Assembly (NCBI RefSeq): GCF_963924675.1
Contig: NW_027077402.1
Location: forward strand, 1,550,001 to 1,614,000
DNA from: Phocoena phocoena
Taxonomy: Eukaryota; Chordata; Mammalia; Artiodactyla; Phocoenidae
Length of the DNA stretch: 64,000 bases
Reading direction: 5' to 3'
Shown: one piece after another, positions 1 through 11,986 of the stretch
Layout: each line of letters opens with the position of its first letter
Position numbering within the stretch: position 1 is the first letter of the stretch
The notes under the pieces: generated by a model
Seen by the model: only the letters and a program-made list of their open reading frames with translations
What the model was told of the DNA's origin: nothing
Database searches by the model: none
Position numbers and translations under genes: made by a program

Positions 1-1490
1 ATGGCACTTCCACTTATGGTCCTATAGCTTACGGAAATTAAAATCAAAAACAGACAGCCACCCCAATATTTGGGACGGCTGTGTTCACAAGAAGCTCGTC
101 TACAGTATCAGGTAAATATCCCAGAAAGCAAAAAATGGATAAAGAAATTGTGGCACGTACGTACAATGCAATATCACTCAGCAATGAAATCTGTGTCATC
201 AGGCCCGTAGCGGCATAGTGAGTGGATGCAGGTACGGTGATTCTACGTGAACTACGTCACACAGAAAAAGAAACATCATATGATATCACTAATACACGGA
301 ATGTAAACTTGACTACATATGAACTGAATTACAAAACAGGACAGGGTCTCAAATTTAGAAAACCAACTAGTGCTTGCTTATGGGGAAAGGTGCGTTGGTG
401 TGCTGCATAAAACCAGAGACTGAAATTAGCACAGATAACTTTCCATCAGCCAAATATGTAATAGACAAGACCTACTCCTTGCTCAACGAAATGGACCCAA
501 AACCACATATTCAACGCCTAGGAATATACCTGACTAGGAAGAATCTTAAAACCCATCGATATATATGTCTCCGTAAGAGAATCAAGCGTATGTACTGCGG
601 CCGAAACGCAGCAGTGAAAATCCGATAAATCCCATTATCAAAATAAATTTCGAAAACAAAACACAAGGACAGTGAAATAGAGAGCAATTCTTAAATAATT
701 CACTCAGGGCATGTGATGCAACCGGGATTGACCACATCTACACCCAGAGCTGGTTGAGACATAAGGCTGGACACTTCAGGCTGATAGCATTGGTGAGTTT
801 CGGTGAGCAAATGCAGACCCTTTGAAGTCATACTGCATGGTACCCATTCCATGGGTCCCAACTCTCCAGGTTCAAGGGATTCTTCCTCCAGCTAAACATG
901 CATGGGAAACCCAGAGTATCGTCCACCGTGTGATTGGGAAACGATTTAAAATGCATCTCAGTTTTCGTATCCTGGTCCTCGGGTTCACCATTCTAGATGC
1001 TTTACTAACACTCTCCCCGCTTAGAGAGTCAGTGCCTTTAACCTCCTCTTTGGCACAGCTTGCAATTTCTGTGCAAGATGAACAGGAATAGGGAGAACCA
1101 ATGAGAGACTAGCTGTAGGTGTCTGCACGGGCAAATGTAATGCTCATGGCCCACCAGGAAGAGGAATTAAACAAAGGCTCAGTGTGCACTGCTGGAAACA
1201 GATTAGGGCCTGAAGCAATCCTGCGGTTTTGTGCCCAGCTCACAAGAAAGCGAGTTGAAGAAAGGAGCTCAGGGGCACTCTAATTCACAAACCTGCAGAG
1301 TTAAAAATGACAGCTATCTTCCAAAAGTATATTGAAGTAAGCCTGCGTAGGGGACTTGAAAGCGGGGCAGAATTTCAGGAAAACGATTGCAGGGGGTAGA
1401 CTGGAATTGCCCTGAAAGCATAGGAAAAGAGGCACAACGTCGACAATGATGCACTTGGCCAAAAAGGGCGTATGCGTTTTTTCCTGAATA
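1..1490 (+). repeat. Satellite unit 0 (partial, cut by window start)
   Basis: The unit begins in the L1-derived half and ends at the first palindrome centre. It is class 1: the sequence GGTCCTATAGCTTACGG places a TAG in the old L1 frame. The L1-derived half ends near 645. The remainder (~650-1454) is the half of unknown origin. Confidence 0.9.
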
Positions 1491-1526
1491 TATTCAGGAA
1501 AAAACGCATACGCCCTTTTTGGCCAA
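1455..1526. repeat. 72-bp perfect spacer-less palindrome (reference copy, one per satellite unit)
   Basis: The left arm, 1455-1490, begins TTGGCCAAAAAGGGCGTATG and ends CCTGAATA. The right arm, 1491-1526, is its exact reverse complement. All 36 base pairs match, with no loop bases and an AT-rich AATATATT centre. The same palindrome recurs at every centre listed for the array. It is also perfect at 3212-3283; most other copies have zero to three arm mismatches. As single strand or cruciform this would fold into a long hairpin. No protein or RNA function is evident from the sequence. Confidence 0.95.
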
Positions 1527-3247
1527 CCAAGCAAGCCTGTAAAGGAAATCTGCACTACAATGAAGTCTCACTGCCCCCCGGGCAAGAGGGCCATCTGAAA
1601 AAAGTGTAAAATCCAGAAAGGTAGGACAGGATATGGAGAACAGGGAGTCTTGTTATGCTGATTGGCAGGATGTAAATTGCCAGCAGCCACTCTGGAGAAG
1701 TGTATGGTGTTTCCTGAAACACGTAAGAAACAAAGCAACACAGCCTATGGCACTTCCACTTATGGTCCTATAGCTTACGGAAATTAAAATCAAAAACAGA
1801 CAGCCACCCCAATATTTGGGACGGCTGTGTTCACAAGAAGCTCGTCTACAGTATCAGGTAAATATCCCAGAAAGCAAAAAATGGATAAAGAAGTTGAGGC
1901 ACGTACGTACAATGCAATATCACACAGCAATGAAATCTGTGTCATCAGGCCCGTAGTGGCATAGTGAGTGGATGCAGGTACGGTGATTCTACGTGAACTA
2001 CGTCACACAGAAAAAGAAACATCATAAGATATCACTAATACACGGAATGTAAACTTGACTACACATGAACTGAATTACAAAACAGAACAGGGTCTCAAAT
2101 TTAGAAAACCAACTAGTGCTTGTTTATGGGGAAAGGTGCGTTGGGGTGCTGCATAAAACCAGAGACTGAAATTAGCACAGATAACTTTCCATAAGCCAAA
2201 TATGTAATAGACAAGACCTACTCCTTGCTCAACGAAATGGACCCAACACCACATATTCAACGCCTAGGAATATACCTGACTAGGAAGAATCTTAAAACCC
2301 ATGGATATATATGTCTCCGTAAGAGAATCAAGCGTGTGTACAGCGGCGGAAACACAGCAGTGAAAATCCGATAAATCCCATTATCAAAATAAGTTTCGAA
2401 AACAAAACACAAAGACAGTGAAATAGAGAGCAATTCTTAAATAATTCACTCAGGGCATGTGATGCAACCGAGATTGACCACATCTACACCCAGAGCTGGT
2501 TGAGACATAAGGCTGGACACTTCAGGCTGATAGCATTGGTGAGTTTCGGTGAGCAAATGCAGACCATTTGAAGTCATACTGCATGGTACCCATTCCATGG
2601 GTCCCAACTCTCCAGGTTCAAGGCATTCTTCCTCCAGCTAAAACATGCATGGGAAACCCAGAGTATCGTCCACAGTGTGATTGGGAAACGATTTAAAATG
2701 CATCTCAGTTTTCATATCCTGGTCCTTGGGTTCACCATTCCAGATGCTTTACTAACACTCTCCCCACTTGGAGAGTCAGTGCCTTTAACCTCCTCTTTGG
2801 CACAGCTTGCAATTTCTGTGCAAGATGAACAGGAATAGGGAGAACCAATGAGAGACTAGCTGTAGGTGTCTGCACGGGCAAATGTAACGCTCATTGCCGA
2901 CCAGGAAGAGGAATTAAACAAAGGCTCAGTGTGCCCTGCTGGAAACAGATTAGGGCCTGAAGCAATCCTGCGGTTTTGTGCACAGCTCACAAGAAAGCGA
3001 GTTGAAGAAAGGAGCTCAGGGGCATTGTAATTCACAAACCTGCAGAGTTATAAATGACAGCTATCCTCCAAAAATATATTGAAGTAAACCTGCGAAGGGG
3101 ACTTGAAAGCGGGGCAGAATTTCAGGAAAACGATTGCAGGGGGTAGACTGGAATTGCCCTGAATTGCCCTGAAAGCATAGGAAAAGAGGCACAACGTTGA
3201 CAATGATGCACTTGGCCAAAAAGGGCGTATGCGTTTTTTCCTGAATA
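1491..3247 (+). repeat. Satellite unit 1 (1,757 bp, class 1)
   Basis: Ten bases longer than the mode because GAATTGCCCT is tandemly duplicated at 3151-3170. Both bounding palindromes are perfect. Confidence 0.9.
1555..2397 (+). mobile_element. L1 3'-end relic forming about half of the satellite unit (reference copy)
   Basis: This stretch follows the order of an L1 3' end. It has the CTACAATGAAGTCTCAC block, then a segment matching L1 TGGAGAACA...GTATGG, then ATGGATAAAGAAG..., the CATATGATATCACT-like box, the GACCTACT box, and an AATAAATTT-like end followed by A-rich sequence. A 49-nt stretch of satellite (7133-7181) matches the antisense L1 at 54,071-54,119 at 41 of 49 positions. Translation also agrees (see the ORF2 relic entries). 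The same segment occurs in every unit at the same offset, so the insertion predates amplification. The left limit near the palindrome is uncertain by tens of bases. Confidence 0.85.
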
Positions 3248-3714
3248 TATTCAGGAAAAAACGCATACGCCCTTTTTGGCCAACCAAGCAAGCCTGTAAA
3301 GGAAAGCTGCACTACAATGAAATCTCACTGCCCCCCAGGGCAAAAGGGCCATCTGAAAAAAGTGTAAAATCCAGAAAGCTAGGACAAGATATGGACAACA
3401 GGGAGCATTGTTATGCTGACTGGCAGGATGTAAATTGTGAACAGCCACCCTGGGGAAGTGTATGGTGTTTCCTGAAACACGTAAGAAATAAAGCAACACA
3501 GCCTATGGCAATTGCAATTATGGTCCTATTGCTTAGGGAAAATAAAATCAAAAACAGAGAGCCACCCCAAAGTTTGGGACGGCTGTGTTCCCAAGAAGCT
3601 CGTCTACAGTACCAGGTAAATATCCCAGAAAGCAAAAAATGGATAAAGAAGTTGTGGCACGTACGTGCAATGCAGTATCACTCAGCAATGAAATCTGTGT
3701 CATCAGGCCCGTAG
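3229..3714 (+). pseudogene. L1 ORF2 C-terminal relic frame, unit 2
   Basis: Open for 161 codons because the frame also runs through the right palindrome arm. Only the last ~110 codons resemble L1 ORF2. The WGSVWCFLK block corresponds to an ORF2 tryptophan-rich stretch just before its final region, and WIKKLWHVRAMQYHSAMKS aligns with WIKKMWHIYTMEYYSALKR of the L1 at 53,975-54,187. It has no L1 catalytic domain, no start context worth trusting and no sign of translation. Fossil frame carried by a satellite. Confidence 0.7.
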
Positions 3715-4995
3715 CGGCATAGTGAGTGGATGCAGGTACGGTGATTCTACGTGAACTACGTCACACAGAAAAAGAAACATCATAAGATATCACTAATACA
3801 CGGAATGTAAACTTGACTACACATGAACTGAATTACAAAACAGAACAGGGTCTCAAATTTAGAAAACCAACTAGTGCTTGCTTATGGGGAAAGGTGCCTT
3901 GGGGTGCTGCATAAAACCAGAGACTGAAATTAGCACAGATAACATTCCATAAGCCAAATATATAATAGACAAGACCTACTCCTTGCTCAACGAAATGGAC
4001 CCAACACCACATATTCAACGCCTAGGAATATACCTGACTAGGAAGAATCTTAAAACCCATGGATATATATGTCTCCGTAAGAGAATCAAGCGTGTGTACT
4101 GCGGCCGAAACGCAGCAGTGAAAATACGATAAATCCCATTATCAAAATAAATTTCGAAAACAAAACACAAAGACAGTGAAATAGAGAGCAATTCTTAAAT
4201 AATTCACTCAGGGCATGTGATGCAACCGGGACTGACCACATCTACACCCAGAGCTGGTTGAGACATAAGGCTGGACACTTCAGGCAGATAGCATTGGTGA
4301 GTTTCGGTGAGCAAATGCAGACCCTTTGAAGTCATACTGCATGGTACCCATTCCATGGGTCCCAACTCTCCAGGTTCAAGGCATTCTTCCTCCAGCTAAA
4401 ACATGCATGGGAAACCCAGAGTATCGTCCACCGTGTGATTGGGAAACGATTTAAAATGCATCTCAGTTTTCGTATCCTGGTCCTCAGGTTCACCATTCTA
4501 GATGCTTTACTAACACTCTCCCCGCTTGGAGAGTCAGTGCCTTTAACCTCCTATTTGGCACAGCTTGCAATTTCTGTGCAAGATGAACAGGAATAGGGAG
4601 AACCAATGAGAGACTAGCTATAGGTGTCTGCACGGGCAAATGTAACGCTCATTTCCCACCAGGAAGAGGAATTAATCAAAGGCTCAGTATGCCCTGCCGG
4701 AAACAGATTAGGGCCTGAAGCAATCCTGCGGTTTTGTGCCCAGCTCACAAGAAAGCGAGTTGAAGAAAGCAGCTCAGGGGCACTGTAATTCACAAACCTG
4801 CAGAGTTATAAATGACAGCTATCCTCCAAAAATATATTGAAGTAAGCCTGCGAAGGGGACTTGAAAGCGGGGCTGAATTTCAGGAAAACGATTGCAGGGG
4901 GTAGACTGGAATTGCCCTGAAAGCATAGGAAAAGAGGCAGAACGTCGACAATGATGCACTTGGCCAAAAAGTGCGTATGCGTTTTTTCCTGAATA
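3248..4995 (+). repeat. Satellite unit 2 (1,748 bp, class 2)
   Basis: A class 2 unit: GCAATTGCAATTATGGTCC replaces the class 1 form, and the old L1 frame stays open. Its distal part shares private variants (GACTGACCAC at 4231, TTCTAGATGC near 4495) with unit 5, 5,243 bp away. The left arm of the closing palindrome carries GTGCG instead of GGGCG. Confidence 0.9.
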
Positions 4996-6742
4996 TATTC
5001 AGGAAAAAACGCATACGCCCTTTTTGGCCAACCAAGCAAGCCTGTAAAGGAAATCTGCACTACAATGAAGTCTCACTGCCCCCTGGGCAAAAGGGCCATC
5101 TGAAAAAAGTGTAAAATCCAGAAAGGTAGGACAGGATATGGAGAACAGGGAGCCTTGTTATGCTGATTGGCAGGAAGTAAATTGCCAGCAGCCACCCTGG
5201 AGAAGTGTATGGTGTTTCATGAAACACGTAAGAAACAAAGCAACACAGCCTATGGCACTTCCACTTATGGTCCTATAGCTTACGGAAATTAAAATCAAAA
5301 ACAGACAGCCACCCCAATATTTGGGACGGCTGTGTTCACAAGAAGCTCGTCTACAGTATCAGGTAAATATCCCAGAAAGCAAAAAATGGATAAAGAAGTT
5401 GTGGCACGTACGTACAATGCAATATCACTCAGCAATTAAATCTGTGTCATCAGGCCCGTAGCGGCATAGTGAGTGGCTGCAGGTACGGTGATTCTACGTG
5501 AACTACGCCACACAGAAAAAGAAACATCATAAGATATCACTAATACACGGAATGTAAACTTGACTACACATGAACTGAATTACAAAACAGAACAGGGTCT
5601 CAAATTTAGAAAACCAACTAGTGCTTGCTTATGGCGAAAGGTGCCTTGGGGTGCTGCATAAAACCAGAGACTGAAATTAGCACAGATAACATTCCATACG
5701 CCAAATATGTAATAGACAAGACCTACTCCTTGCTCAACGAAATGGACTCAACACCACATATTCAACGCCTAGGAATATACCTGACTAGGAAGAATCTTAA
5801 AACCCATGGATATATATGTCTCCGTAAGAGAATCAAGCGTGTGTACAGCGGCCGACTCGCAGCAGTGAAAATCCGATAAATCCCATTATCAAAATAAATT
5901 TCGAAAACACAACACAAAGACAGTGAAATAGAGAGCAATTCTTAAATAATTCACTCAGGGCATGTGATGCAACCGGGATTGACCACATCTACACCCAGAG
6001 CTGGTTGAGACATAAGGCTGGACACTTCAGGCTGATAGCATTGGTGAGTTTCGGTGAGCAAATGCAGACCCTTTGAAGTCATACTGCATGGTACCTATTC
6101 CATGGTTCCCAACTCTTCAGGTTCAAGGGATTCTTCCTCCAGCTAAAACATGCATGGAAAACCCACAGTATGGTGCACCGTGTGATGGGGGAACGATTTA
6201 CAATGCATCTCAGTTTTCGTATCCTGGTCCTCGGTTTCACCATTCCAGATGCTTTACTAACACTCTCCCCGCTTGGAGAGTCAGTGCCTTTAACCTCCTC
6301 TTTGGCACAGCTTGCAATTTCTGTGCAAGATGAACAGGAATAGGGAGAACCAATGAGAGACTAGCTGTAGGTGTCTGCACGGGCAAATGTAACACTCATT
6401 GCCCACCAGGAAGAGGAATTAAACAAAGGCTCAGTGTGCCCTGCTGGAAACAGATTAGGGCCTGAAGCAATCTTGCGGTTTTGTGCCCAGCTCACAAGAA
6501 AGCCAGTTGAAGAAAGGAGCTCAGGGGCACTGTAATTCACAAACCTGCAGAGTTATAAATGACAGCTATCTTCCAAAAGTATATTGAAGTAAGCCTGCTA
6601 AGGGGACTTGAAAGCGGGGCTGAATTTCAGGAAAACGATTGCAGGGGGTAGACTGGAATTGCCCTGAAAGCATAGGAATAGAGGCACAACGTCGACAATG
6701 ATGCACTTGGCCAAAAGGGGCGTATGCGTTTTTTCCTGAATA
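4996..6742 (+). repeat. Satellite unit 3 (1,747 bp, class 1)
   Basis: Carries TTATGGCGAAAG near 5630, TGGTTCCCAACTCTTCAGG near 6103 and GCCTGCTAAGGGG near 6595. All three recur in unit 6 at +5,244 bp, and the first also in unit 19. Confidence 0.9.
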
Positions 6743-8489
6743 TATTCAGGAAAAAATGCATACGCCCTTTTTGGCCAACCAAGCAAGCCTGTAAAGGAAA
6801 TCTGCACTACAATGAAGTCTCACTGCCCCCCGGGCAAAAGGGCCATCTGAAAAAAGTGTAAAATCCAGAAAGTTAGGACAGGATATGGAGAACAGGGAGC
6901 CTTGTTATGCTGATTGGCAGGATGTAAATTGCCAGCAGCCACCCTGGAGAAGTGTATGGTGTTTCCTGAAACACGTAAGAAACAAAGCAACACAGCCTAT
7001 GGCACTTCCACTTATGGTCCTATAGCTTACGGAAATTAAAATCAAAAACAGACAGCCACCCCAATATTTGGGACGGCTGTGTTCACAAGAAGCTCGTCTA
7101 CAGTATCAGGTAAATATCCCAGAAAGCAAAAAATGGATAAAGAAGTTGTGGCACGTACGTACAATGCAATATCACTCAGCAATGAAATCTGTGTCATCAG
7201 GCCCGTAGCGGCATAGTGAGTGGATGCAGGTACGGTGATTCTACGTGAACTACGTCACACAGAAAAAGAAACATCATAAGATATCACTAATACACGGAAT
7301 GTAAACTTGACAACACATGAACTGAATTACAAAATAGAACAGGGTCTCAAATTTAGAAAACCAACTAGTGCTTGCTTATGGGGAAAGGTGCCTTGGGGTG
7401 CTGCATAAAACCAGAGACAGAAATTAGCACAGATAACTTTCCATAAGCCAAATATGTAATAGACAAGACCTACTCCTTGCTCAACGAAATGGACCCAACA
7501 CCACATATTCAATGCCTAGGAATATACCTGACTAGGAAGAATCTTAAAACCCATGGATATATATGTCTCCGTAAGAGAATCAAGCGTGTGTACAGCGGCT
7601 GAAACGCAGAAGTGAAAATCTGATAAATCCCATTTTCAAAATAAATTTCGAAAACAAAACACAAAGACAGTGAAATAGAGAGCAATTCTTAAATAATTCA
7701 CTCAGGGCATGTGATGCAACCGGGATTTACCACATCTACACCCAGAGCTGGTTGAGCCATAAGGCTGGACACTTCAGGCTGATAGCATTGGTGAGTTTCG
7801 GTGAGCAAATGCAGACCCTTTGAAGTCACACTGCATGGTACCCATTCCATGGGTCCCAACTCTTCAAGTTCAAGGGATTCTTCCTCCAGCTAAAACATGC
7901 ATGGGAAAGCCACAGTATGGTCCACCGTGTGATTGGGAAACGATTCAAAATGCATCTCAGTTTTCGTATCCTGGTCCTCGGGTTCACCATTCCAGATGCT
8001 TTACTAACACTCTCCCCGCTTGGAGAGTCAGTGCCTTTAACCTCCTGTTTGGCACAGCTTGCAATTTCTGTGCAAGATGAACAGGAATAGGGAGAACCAA
8101 TGAGAGACTAGCTGTCGGTGTCTGCACGGGCAAATGTAACGCTCATTGCCGACCAGGAAGAGGAATTAAACAAAGGCTCAGCGTGCCCTGCCGAAAACAG
8201 ATTAGGGCCTGAAGCAATCCTGCGGTTTTGTGCCCAGCTCACAAGAAAGCGAGTTGAAGAAAGGAGCTCAGGGGCACTGTAATTCACAAACCTGCAGAGT
8301 TATAAATGACAGCTATCCTCCAAAAATATATTGAAGTAAGCCTGCGAAGGGGACTTGAAAACGGGGCAGAATTTCAGGAAAACGATTGCAGGGGGTAGAC
8401 TGGAATTGCCCTGAAAGCATAGGAAAAGAGGCACAACGTCGACAATGATGCACTTGGCCAAAAAGGGCGTATGCGTTTTTTCCTGAATA
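6743..8489 (+). repeat. Satellite unit 4 (1,747 bp, class 1)
   Basis: An ordinary class 1 unit. The L1-derived 3' part has private changes (AATCTGATAAATCCCATTTTC near 7617). The palindrome at its left boundary has one substitution in each arm. Confidence 0.9.
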
Positions 8490-10239
8490 TATTCAGGAAA
8501 AAACGCATAAGCCCTTTCTGGCCAACCAAGCAAGCCTGTAAAGGAAATCTGCACTACAATGAAGTCTCACTGCCCCCTGGGCAAAAGGGCCATCTGAAAA
8601 AAGTGTAAAATCCAGAAAGGTAGGACAGCATATGGAGAACAGGGAGCCTTGTTATGCTGATAGGCAGGATGTAAATTGCCAGCAGCCACCCTGGAGAAGT
8701 GTATGGTGTTTCCTGAAACACGTAGTAAGAAACAAAGCAACACAGCCTATGGCACTTCCACTTATGGTCCTATAGCTTACGGAAATTAAAATCAAAAACA
8801 GACAGCCACCCCAATATTTGGGACGGCTGTGTTCACAAGAAGCTCGTCTACAGTATCAGGTAAATATCCCAGAAAGCAAAAAATGGATAAAGAAGTTGTG
8901 GCACGTACGTACAATGCAATATCACTCAGCAATGAAATCTGTGTCATCAGGCCCGTAGCGGCATAGTGAGTGGATGCAGGTACGGTGATTCTACGTGAAC
9001 TACGTCACACAGAAAAAGAAACATCATAAGATATCACTAATACACGGAATGTAAACTTGACTACACATGAACTGAATTACAAAACAGAACAGGGTCTCAA
9101 ATTTAGAAAACCAACTAGTGCTTGCTTATGGGGAAAGGTGCCTTGGGGTGCTGCATAAAACCAGAGACTGAAATTAGCACAGATAACTTTCCATAAGCCA
9201 AATATGTAATAGACAAGACCTACTCCTTACCAAACGAAATGGACCCAACACCACATATTCAACGCCTAGGAATATACCTGACTAGGAAGAATCTTAAAAC
9301 CCATGGATATATATGTCTCCGTAAGAGAATCAAGCGTGTGTACAGCGGCCGAAACGCAGCAGTGAAAATACGATAAATCCCATTATCAAAATAAATTTCG
9401 AAAACAAAACACAAAGACAGTGAAATAGAGAGCAATTCTTAAATAATTCACTCAGGGCATGTGATGCAACCGGGACTGACCACATCTACACCCAGAGCTG
9501 GTTGAGACATAAGGCTGGACACTTCAGGCTGATAGCATTGGTGAGTTTCGGTGAGCAAATGCAGACCCTTTGAAGCCATACTGCATGGTACCCATTCCAT
9601 GGGTCCCAACTCTCCAGGTTCAAGGCATTCTTCCTCCAGCTAAAACATGCATGGGAAACCCAGAGTATCGTCCACCGTGTGATTGGGAAACGATTTAAAA
9701 TGCATCTCAGTTTTCGTATCCTGGTCCTCAGGTTCACCATTCTAGATGCTTTACTAACACTCTCCCCGCTTGGAGAGTCAGTGCCTTTAACCTCCTATTT
9801 GGCACAGCTTGCAATTTCTGTGCAAGATGAACAGGAATAGGGAGAAACAATGAGAGACTAGCTATAGGTGTCTGCACGGGCAAATGTAACGCTCATTTCC
9901 CACCAGGAAGAGGAATTAATCAAAGGCTCAGCATTCCCTGCCGGAAACAGATTAGGGCCTGAAGCAATCCTGCGGTTTTGTGCCCAGCTCACAAGAAAGC
10001 GAGTTGAAGAAAGCAGCTCAGGGGCACTGTAATTCACAAACCTGCAGAGTTATAAATGACAGCTATCCTCCAAAAATATATTGAAGTAAGCCTGCGAAGG
10101 GGACTTGAAAGCGGGGCTGAATTTCAGGAAAACGATTGCAGGTGGTAGAGTGGAATTGCCCTGAAAGCATAGGAAAAGAGGCAGAACGTCGACAATGATG
10201 CACTTGGCCAAAAAGTGCGTATGCGTTTTTTCCTGAATA
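8490..10239 (+). repeat. Satellite unit 5 (1,750 bp, class 1)
   Basis: Three bases longer because of a GTA duplication near 8724 (CACGTAGTAAGAAAC). Its distal part pairs with that of unit 2 in a three-unit duplication. Confidence 0.9.
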
Positions 10240-11986
10240 TATTCAGGAAAAAACGCATACGCACTTTCTGGCCAACCAAGCAAGCCTGTAAAGGAAATCT
10301 GCACTACAATGAAGTCTCACTGCCCCCTGGGCAAAAGGGCCATCTGAAAAAAGTGTAAAATCCAGAAAGGTAGGACAGGATATGGAGAACAGGGAGCCTT
10401 GTTATGCTGATTGGCAGGATGTAAATTGCCAGCAGCCACCCTGGAGAAGTGTATGGTGTTTCATGAAACACGTAAGAAACAAAGCAACACAGCCTATGGC
10501 ACTTCCACTTATGGTCCTATAGCTTACGGAAATTAAAATCAAAAACAGACAGCCACCCCAATATTTGGGACGGCTGTGTTCACAAGAAGCTCGTCTACAG
10601 TATCAGGTAAATATCCCAGAAAGCAAAAAATGGATAAAGAAGTTGTGGCACGTACGTACAATGCAATATCACTCAGCAATGAAATCTGTGTCATCAGGCC
10701 CGTAGCGGCATAGTGAGTGGCTGCAGGTACGGTGATTCTACGTGAATTACGCCACACAGAAAAAGAAACATCATAAGATATAACTAATACACGGAATGTA
10801 AACTTGACTACACATGAACTGAATTACAAAACAGAACAGGGTCTCAAATTTAGAAAACCAACTAGTGCTTGCTTATGGCGAAAGGTGCCTTGGGGTGCTG
10901 CATAAAACCAGAGACTGAAATTAGCACAGATAACATTCCATAAGCCAAATATGTAATAGACAAGACCTACTCCTTGCTCAACGAAATGGACTCAACACCA
11001 CATATTCAACGCCTAGGAATATACCTGACTAGGAAGAATCTTAAAACCCATGGATATATATGTCTCCGTAAGAGAATCAAGCGTGTGTACAGCGGCCGAC
11101 TCGCAGCAGTGAAAATCCGATAAATCCCATTATCAAAATAAATTTCGAAAACACAACACAAAGACAGTGAAATAGAGAGCAATTCTTAAATAATTCACTC
11201 AGGGCATGTGATGCAACCGGGATTGACCACATCTACACCCAGAGCTGGTTGAGACATAAGGCTGGACACTTCAGGCTGATAGCATTGTTGAGTTTCGGTG
11301 AGCAAATGCAGACCCTTTGAAGTCATACTGCATGGTACCTATTCCATGGTTCCCAACTCTTCAGGTTCAAGGGATTCTTCCTCCAGCTAAAACATGCATG
11401 GAAAACCCACAGTATGGTGCACCGTGTGATGGGGGAACGATTTACAATGCATCTCAGTTTTCGTATCCTGGTCCTCGGTTTCACCATTCCAGATGCTTTA
11501 CTAACACTCTCCCCGCTTGGAGAGTCAGTGCCTTTAACCTCCTCTTTGGCACAGCTTGCAATTTCTGTGCAAGATGAACAGGAATAGGGAGAACCAATGA
11601 GAGACTAGCTGTAGGTGTCTGCACGGGCAAATGTAACACTCATTGCCCACCAGGAAGAGGAATTAAACAAAGGCTCAGTGTGCCCTGCTGGAAACAGATT
11701 AGGGCCTGAAGCAATCTTGCGGTTTTGTGCCCAGCTCACAAGAAAGCGAGTTGAAGAAAGGAGCTCAGGGGCACTGTAATTCACAAACCTGCAGAGTTAT
11801 AAATGACAGCTATCTTCCAAAAGTATATTGAAGTAAGCCTGCTAAGGGGACTTGAAAGCGGGGCTGAATTTCAGGAAAACGATTGCAGGGGGTAGACTGG
11901 AATTGCTCTTAAAGCATAGGAAAAGAGGCACAACGTCGACAATGATGCACTTGGCCAAAAAGGGCGTATGCGTTTTTTCCTGAATA
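10240..11986 (+). repeat. Satellite unit 6 (1,747 bp, class 1)
   Basis: Near-copy of unit 3 at +5,244 bp. The opening palindrome (10,204-10,275) carries a paired change in both arms: GTGCG on the left and CGCAC on the right. Confidence 0.9.

Noticed and set aside
1455..1526. Palindrome as a transcription terminator or inverted repeat of a DNA transposon.
   Set aside because: A bacterial-type terminator makes no sense in this mammalian context, and there is no transposase, no separated inverted termini and no target duplication around it.
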